Assembly (NCBI GenBank): GCA_050259815.1
Contig: JBLNBI010000201.1
Span: 1 to 16,093 of the forward strand
DNA length: 16,093 nucleotides
DNA from: JAGTRP01 sp050259815
Lineage (GTDB): Bacteria > Pseudomonadota > Gammaproteobacteria > Burkholderiales > Rhodocyclaceae
Reading direction: 5' to 3'
Positions 13,422 to 16,093 of the stretch are shown here, in pieces. The translations under genes and the position numbers were made by a program. A model generated the notes under the pieces. That model was not told the origin of the DNA. It searched no databases and saw only the letters and a list, made by a program, of their open reading frames with translations. Position 1 is the stretch's first letter. The number at the start of each line of letters is the position of its first letter.

Positions 13422-13607
13422 ATGTCCTTCTGCACCTATTGCGTCTGGAAGCATCCCGGGGCCACCCCGGTCAGTGCGGCCCACCGGACCACAGCAGCCC
13501 AGGGAAGCCCAGGCTTCAATGCCCCGCGGGTATGCGCCCTGTGGCCCCAAGCCAAGCCGGCCCTGTGCGGAAGCGGCCGTTGTCCGGGGAGGGCATGCCG
13601 TGACTGA
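13422..13607 (+). CDS. Possible 61-residue cysteine-rich small protein
   Basis: No family is recognised. The ORF is supported mainly by its start: AAGGAGA (13410-13416) lies 5 nt before the ATG, one of the best ribosome binding sites in the window. The product has six cysteines (4, 7, 38, 49, 54, 59), beginning with MSFCTYC, so a CxxC pair opens the protein; there is no signal peptide or membrane span. Its end overlaps the start of a second small ORF (GTGACTGA). It could be a genuine small protein, a leader peptide or the remnant of a decayed gene; third-position GC is high but no more than the local background allows. Confidence 0.4.
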   Translation: MSFCTYCVWKHPGATPVSAAHRTTAAQGSPGFNAPRVCALWPQAKPALCGSGRCPGRACRD

Positions 13608-13785
13608 GAATTTTCTGATGAGGGGACACCGCTGGACCGGAACGCGGGAATGGGTCCTGGCGGAGCGGCGGGCCAGGCGGCCCGGAACGGGAAGCCTGCG
13701 GGCCACCCTGGGAGCGATACTGCCGAAGCGGGGCTACGGCTATTTCACGGCGTTCCAGATATTCATCCGTAGCTGCCTGAAATAG
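13600..13785 (+). CDS. Possible 61-residue basic small protein, coupled to the previous ORF
   Basis: No family is recognised. A GTG at 13600 overlaps the stop of the previous ORF (TGA 13605-13607), and GGGGAGGG (13586-13593) lies 6 nt before it, a layout typical of translational coupling. An ATG at 13618 would give 55 residues. The product is rich in arginine and lysine (TREWVLAERRARRPG) and ends in a mildly hydrophobic aromatic stretch (YGYFTAFQIFIRSCLK). It points toward the OmpA-domain gene, whose stop is 45 bp further on, on the other strand. It may be a real small protein or a fortuitous frame. Confidence 0.35.
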   Translation: MTENFLMRGHRWTGTREWVLAERRARRPGTGSLRATLGAILPKRGYGYFTAFQIFIRSCLK

Positions 13786-13830
13786 CCCCCTCCGGCCCGG
13801 GGCCCGCCCATGGCAGGCCCGAAGCGTTTC

Positions 13831-14475
13831 TTACTTGAGCCCGGTGACCCGGATTTCGACGCGACGGTCCGGGGCGAGGCAGGCGATGACCTTGGCGCCT
13901 CCCTTGCCCGGGCATTGGCCGGCGGTGGTGACCGGCTCGGCGCTGCCCTTGCCTTCGACCCGGATCAGGCTCCTGTCCACCTTCCTGGCCACCAGGTAGG
14001 CCTTCACCGCCTCGGCGCGCTTCTGGGACAAGCGCTGGTTGGCCTGCTGGGAACCGATGCGGTCGGTATGGCCGATGACCAGGATCTGGTCTACCGAGCG
14101 TCCCTTGATCTTGCCGATCACCTCGTCCAGCCTGGCCTTGCCCTTGGGCAGGAGGGTCGCCTTACCGAAGGCGAACAGCCCGTCCGCCGCCAGGGTGGTG
14201 GTTTCGACAGCCGGCTTGGCTGGGGCGGGAGCAGGAGCCGGGGCACTGGCCTTGACGGCCGGCTTCTCGGCAAGCTTGGGCTTGGGCGCCAGGTCGGGGT
14301 CGCATTCCGCCGTGGCCATGCCCGGCGTCCAGTAGCCCGTTTTCCAGCACAGCCCGTTGCCGCTCCTGACCAGGTTGCCGCTGGAATCGGTGACATATCC
14401 TTCCGCTGCGTTCGCCGCACCGGCAAGGAACAGGGAAGAAAAGATGATCGAGGCGAAGAGGGCTTGGTTTCTCAT
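13831..14475 (-). CDS. OmpA-domain outer-membrane/peptidoglycan-binding protein
   Basis: The product is 214 residues. A signal peptide (1-23, GAANA|AEG) is followed by a short domain with YVTDSSGNLVRSGNGLCW and WTPGMATAECDPD (C43 and C58 may pair), a Pro/Ala/Lys linker (about 62-90) and a C-terminal OmpA-like domain (about 99-213). The peptidoglycan-binding residues are visible in GHTDRIGS (D138) and LSQKRAEAV (R153), so it should tether the outer membrane to the wall. Two cysteines (188, 199) flank an insertion near the end of the domain. This compact form is common in betaproteobacteria. I chose the ATG at 14475 because AAGGAAG precedes it and the signal peptide begins there. An in-frame ATG at 14508 would place a terminator hairpin inside the coding region. 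Confidence 0.9.
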   Translation of the reverse strand: MRNQALFASIIFSSLFLAGAANAAEGYVTDSSGNLVRSGNGLCWKTGYWTPGMATAECDPDLAPKPKLAEKPAVKASAPAPAPAPAKPAVETTTLAADGLFAFGKATLLPKGKARLDEVIGKIKGRSVDQILVIGHTDRIGSQQANQRLSQKRAEAVKAYLVARKVDRSLIRVEGKGSAEPVTTAGQCPGKGGAKVIACLAPDRRVEIRVTGLK

Positions 14476-14488
14476 GGCTTCCTTGGCT

Positions 14489-14515
14489 AAAAAAAAGTGC
14501 CCGCGCAAGGCGGGC
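14489..14515 (-). terminator. Intrinsic-terminator-like hairpin in the leader of the OmpA-domain gene
   Basis: On the minus strand GCCCGC (14515-14510), a 5-nt loop and GCGGGC (14504-14499) form a 6-bp GC stem, followed after AC by eight T (14496-14489). It ends 13 nt before the OmpA-domain ATG. There is no upstream minus-strand gene to terminate, since the next gene is divergent, so it may act as an attenuator or end a short leader RNA. Confidence 0.6.
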
Positions 14516-14562
14516 GAAAGGCACCGGGTAATGCAACTGGTGTTGATAGAAGGAGTGCATGC

Positions 14563-14592
14563 AATTTAGTCCCCGGCGAGACGGGTGACCAA
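14563..14592 (-). promoter_or_regulatory. Weak candidate promoter for the OmpA-domain gene
   Basis: On the minus strand TTGGTC (14592-14587) and TAAATT (14568-14563, 4 of 6 to the -10 consensus) are 18 nt apart. Initiation near 14556 would place the terminator-like hairpin in an 80-nt leader. The match is weak. Confidence 0.28.
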
Positions 14593-14723
14593 CGATATTT
14601 CCTTGAGGCATGGATAAGCTGAACTTAACCATTACCCTTCGGTACTGGAACGTATCGCCCAAACGCAGTACCTTTGCGCCCATTCGATACCGGGGGCATC
14701 CCCGCCCCGCACACGCCCTACCG

Positions 14724-15875
14724 ATGGAATTTCTCGATCCCCGCACCTTTCTCCTGGTCGCCAACCTGTTCGGCCTCCTTTGCGCCCTGGTGCTCGGGGT
14801 CCAGGCCCGCAGCTTCCCGGACGACATCAAGGGGCTCCGGGAATGGGCCGTGGCGGTGGTGCTCATCGGCTTCTCGGCGGGGCTCGGCGCCCTGCGGGGC
14901 CTGCTGCCCGATGCCGTGTCCGTCATTGCCGCCAGCGCCATGCTCCTCTTCGGGCAATTCCTGCTGGTCGCCGGACTGCAGCGCTATTCCGGCCGGGAGC
15001 CCCTGTGGCGCCCCACCCTGGACGGCATCGGGGCGGTGATGATCCTGGTCCTCTGGCTGACCTACGGCTCCCACAACTACCCGGGCCGGCTCTTCGTCAT
15101 GGCCCTGGCCCACATCGCCTTCTTCTCCTTCGGGGCCTACCTGGCCTGGCGGGCCGAGCCCCAGGGCTTCGGCAGCCGCTTCCTCGCCACCGTCTTCCTG
15201 TTGGGCGTTTCCGTCGCCATCTGGCGCATCGCCACCCTGCCCATCGCCAGCCAGGAGGTTGAGGACATTTTTGATCACAGCCTGGTCCAGCAGATCTACC
15301 TCGGCATGTTCTCCCTGGGGGTGCTGGGGCTTTCCATCGGCTTCATCCTCCTGGCCAACGAGCGCCTGCGGGTCGAGCTGGAATTCATGGCCACCCGGGA
15401 CCCCATGACCGGCGCCCTCAACCGCCGGGCCTTCTTCAGCCGGGCCGAGGTGGAATGGGCCCGCACCCTGCGGTCCCGCCGGCCCCTGGCGGTGATCGTC
15501 TCGGACATCGACTTTTTCAAGAAGGTGAACGACACCCACGGCCACCACGTGGGGGACCTGGTGATCAAGGACTTCTCCCATCGCACCTCGGGCATGCTGC
15601 GGGTGCCGGACATCCTGGCCCGCTTCGGCGGCGAGGAATTCGTCATCCTGCTTCCGGAAACCGGCCTCGCCGAAGCCAAGAAGGTGGCGGAGCGCGTCCG
15701 CAAGGAGATCGAGACCCGGCGGAACAAGGAACTGCCGCCCTATACGGTCAGCCTGGGGGTGTCCGTAGCCCAGGGGGAGGCTGGCCAGGCGGCGGACATC
15801 GAGGCCCTGCTGGCCGAGGCCGACGCCGCCCTCTACCGGGCGAAGGAAGGCGGCCGCAACCGGGTCATGGCCTAG
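14724..15875 (+). CDS. Membrane-bound diguanylate cyclase (GGDEF domain)
   Basis: The product is 383 residues and makes c-di-GMP from two GTP. The N-terminal half has about six or seven membrane helices (for example 8-27, 41-60, 64-85, 102-114, 123-142, 153-172, 189-212). The GGDEF domain (about 222-383) opens with RDPMTGALNRRAF, has the metal aspartate in SDIDFFKKVNDTHGHHVGD, the active-site loop GGEEF (302-306) and the inhibitory-site motif RVPD (293-296) exactly five residues before it. So an active, feedback-inhibited enzyme is expected. I chose the ATG at 14724 because MEFLDPRTFLLV is typical of this protein type; an upstream ATG at 14610 adds 38 polar residues. The ribosome binding site of the chosen start is poor. 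It could feed c-di-GMP to polysaccharide control, but the local GT2 has no PilZ. Confidence 0.92.
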   Translation: MEFLDPRTFLLVANLFGLLCALVLGVQARSFPDDIKGLREWAVAVVLIGFSAGLGALRGLLPDAVSVIAASAMLLFGQFLLVAGLQRYSGREPLWRPTLDGIGAVMILVLWLTYGSHNYPGRLFVMALAHIAFFSFGAYLAWRAEPQGFGSRFLATVFLLGVSVAIWRIATLPIASQEVEDIFDHSLVQQIYLGMFSLGVLGLSIGFILLANERLRVELEFMATRDPMTGALNRRAFFSRAEVEWARTLRSRRPLAVIVSDIDFFKKVNDTHGHHVGDLVIKDFSHRTSGMLRVPDILARFGGEEFVILLPETGLAEAKKVAERVRKEIETRRNKELPPYTVSLGVSVAQGEAGQAADIEALLAEADAALYRAKEGGRNRVMA

Positions 15876-15879
15876 AAAA

Positions 15880-15891
15880 CCTGCCGGCAGG
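15880..15891. repeat. 12-bp perfect palindrome after the cyclase gene
   Basis: CCTGCCGGCAGG starts 4 nt after the cyclase stop. It has no loop and no T-run. CCGCT (15894-15898) and AGCGG (15913-15917) could form a second short stem. It may contribute to transcript ends or bind a protein; nothing further can be said. Confidence 0.25.
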
Positions 15892-15934
15892 ACCCGCTGT
15901 CCAATTCCTGTTAGCGGTTGGTTAGGAGCAAGCC

Positions 15935-16093
15935 ATGGCCCAGACCATTATCGGCGTCTTCGACACCTCGGAAGCGGCCCGCGCCGTGCGGGAGAAGCTG
16001 GCCGGCCGGGGCATCGATCCGTCCTGCATGCATCTTGCCGTCCATCCCCATGCCAGCAGGGATGTCCTTGAAACCGAAGAGGTCCGTGAAGGC
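15935..16093 (+). CDS. Start of a small stress-protein-like gene, cut by window end
   Basis: Only the first 53 residues are present (MAQTIIGVFDTSEAARAVREK...). AGGAG lies 7 nt before the ATG, so the start is good. The opening pattern, a short beta-strand IIGVFD followed by a helix TSEAARAVREKLAGRGID and a second strand MHLAVHP, resembles the N-terminal modules of general stress proteins that sit in front of low-complexity or glycine-rich tails. There is no signal peptide. The family cannot be settled from the fragment. Confidence 0.7.
   Translation, partial: MAQTIIGVFDTSEAARAVREKLAGRGIDPSCMHLAVHPHASRDVLETEEVREG

Noticed and set aside
14476..14508. An 11-residue extension of the OmpA-domain protein
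   Set aside because: It would translate the terminator-like hairpin and T-run and would precede the signal peptide; the ATG at 14475 has a ribosome binding site.
14559..14588. A 9-residue ORF after AGGAG upstream of the cyclase gene
   Set aside because: Too short to distinguish from chance, with a 3-nt spacer and no link to a terminator or the cyclase start.
14718..15581. A 287-codon minus-strand frame opposite the cyclase gene
   Set aside because: Antisense shadow rich in Gly, His, Gln and Asp, with no motif; the cyclase motifs on the plus strand are unambiguous.

Overview
The window is a GC-rich stretch (high G/C at third codon positions) of a Gram-negative chromosome. The Aas-type acyltransferase/ligase, the short OmpA-like lipoprotein-sized porin relative with an N-terminal 'YVTDSSGN' block, the YaiO-type outer-membrane barrel and the codon use all suggest a betaproteobacterium, perhaps Rhodocyclales or a relative. 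That placement is inference from family resemblance, not a database result. No rRNA, tRNA, CRISPR, insertion sequence or integrase was seen.

Left block (1-3400, minus strand). An operon reads arsR-type regulator, then aas (lysophospholipid acyltransferase/acyl-ACP synthetase), then an M28 zinc peptidase cut by the window edge. The aas stop and the peptidase start are separated by one base. A near-consensus sigma70 promoter sits only 7 nt before the arsR start codon, so the message may be leaderless. A perfect inverted repeat (TATCGATAA, 8-nt gap, TTATCGATA) lies between arsR and aas and is the best operator candidate.

Central block (3436-12423, plus strand). Eight tightly packed genes form what looks like one exopolysaccharide operon. 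In order: a small secreted protein; a secreted two-domain polysaccharide deacetylase-like protein; a membrane GT2 polymerising glycosyltransferase; a membrane-anchored bactofilin-like beta-helix protein; a periplasmic helical protein of unknown, possibly carbohydrate-active, function; UDP-GlcNAc 2-epimerase (WecB); a YaiO-like outer-membrane barrel; and a polytopic membrane protein. Five of the seven junctions overlap or nearly touch. The parts list matches a synthase-dependent polymer system (make, modify, export), but the combination is not pga, pel, bcs or alg. WecB suggests a ManNAc-containing product. A roughly 175-nt structured leader precedes the first gene, and the outer-membrane barrel gene carries a G10 tract in its signal-peptide codons, which makes it a candidate phase-variable switch.

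Right block (12444-16093). An orphan NarL/LuxR response regulator converges on the operon. Its upstream region carries an inverted repeat that contains a NarL-type heptamer. Two possible 61-residue mini-genes follow, each with a strong ribosome binding site and translationally coupled. Next come an OmpA-domain protein (minus strand) whose leader holds a terminator-like hairpin, a divergent membrane diguanylate cyclase (GGEEF with an RxxD inhibitory site), and the start of a small stress-protein-like gene cut by the window end. The regulator and the cyclase are plausible controllers of the polysaccharide operon, but nothing in the sequence proves the link.
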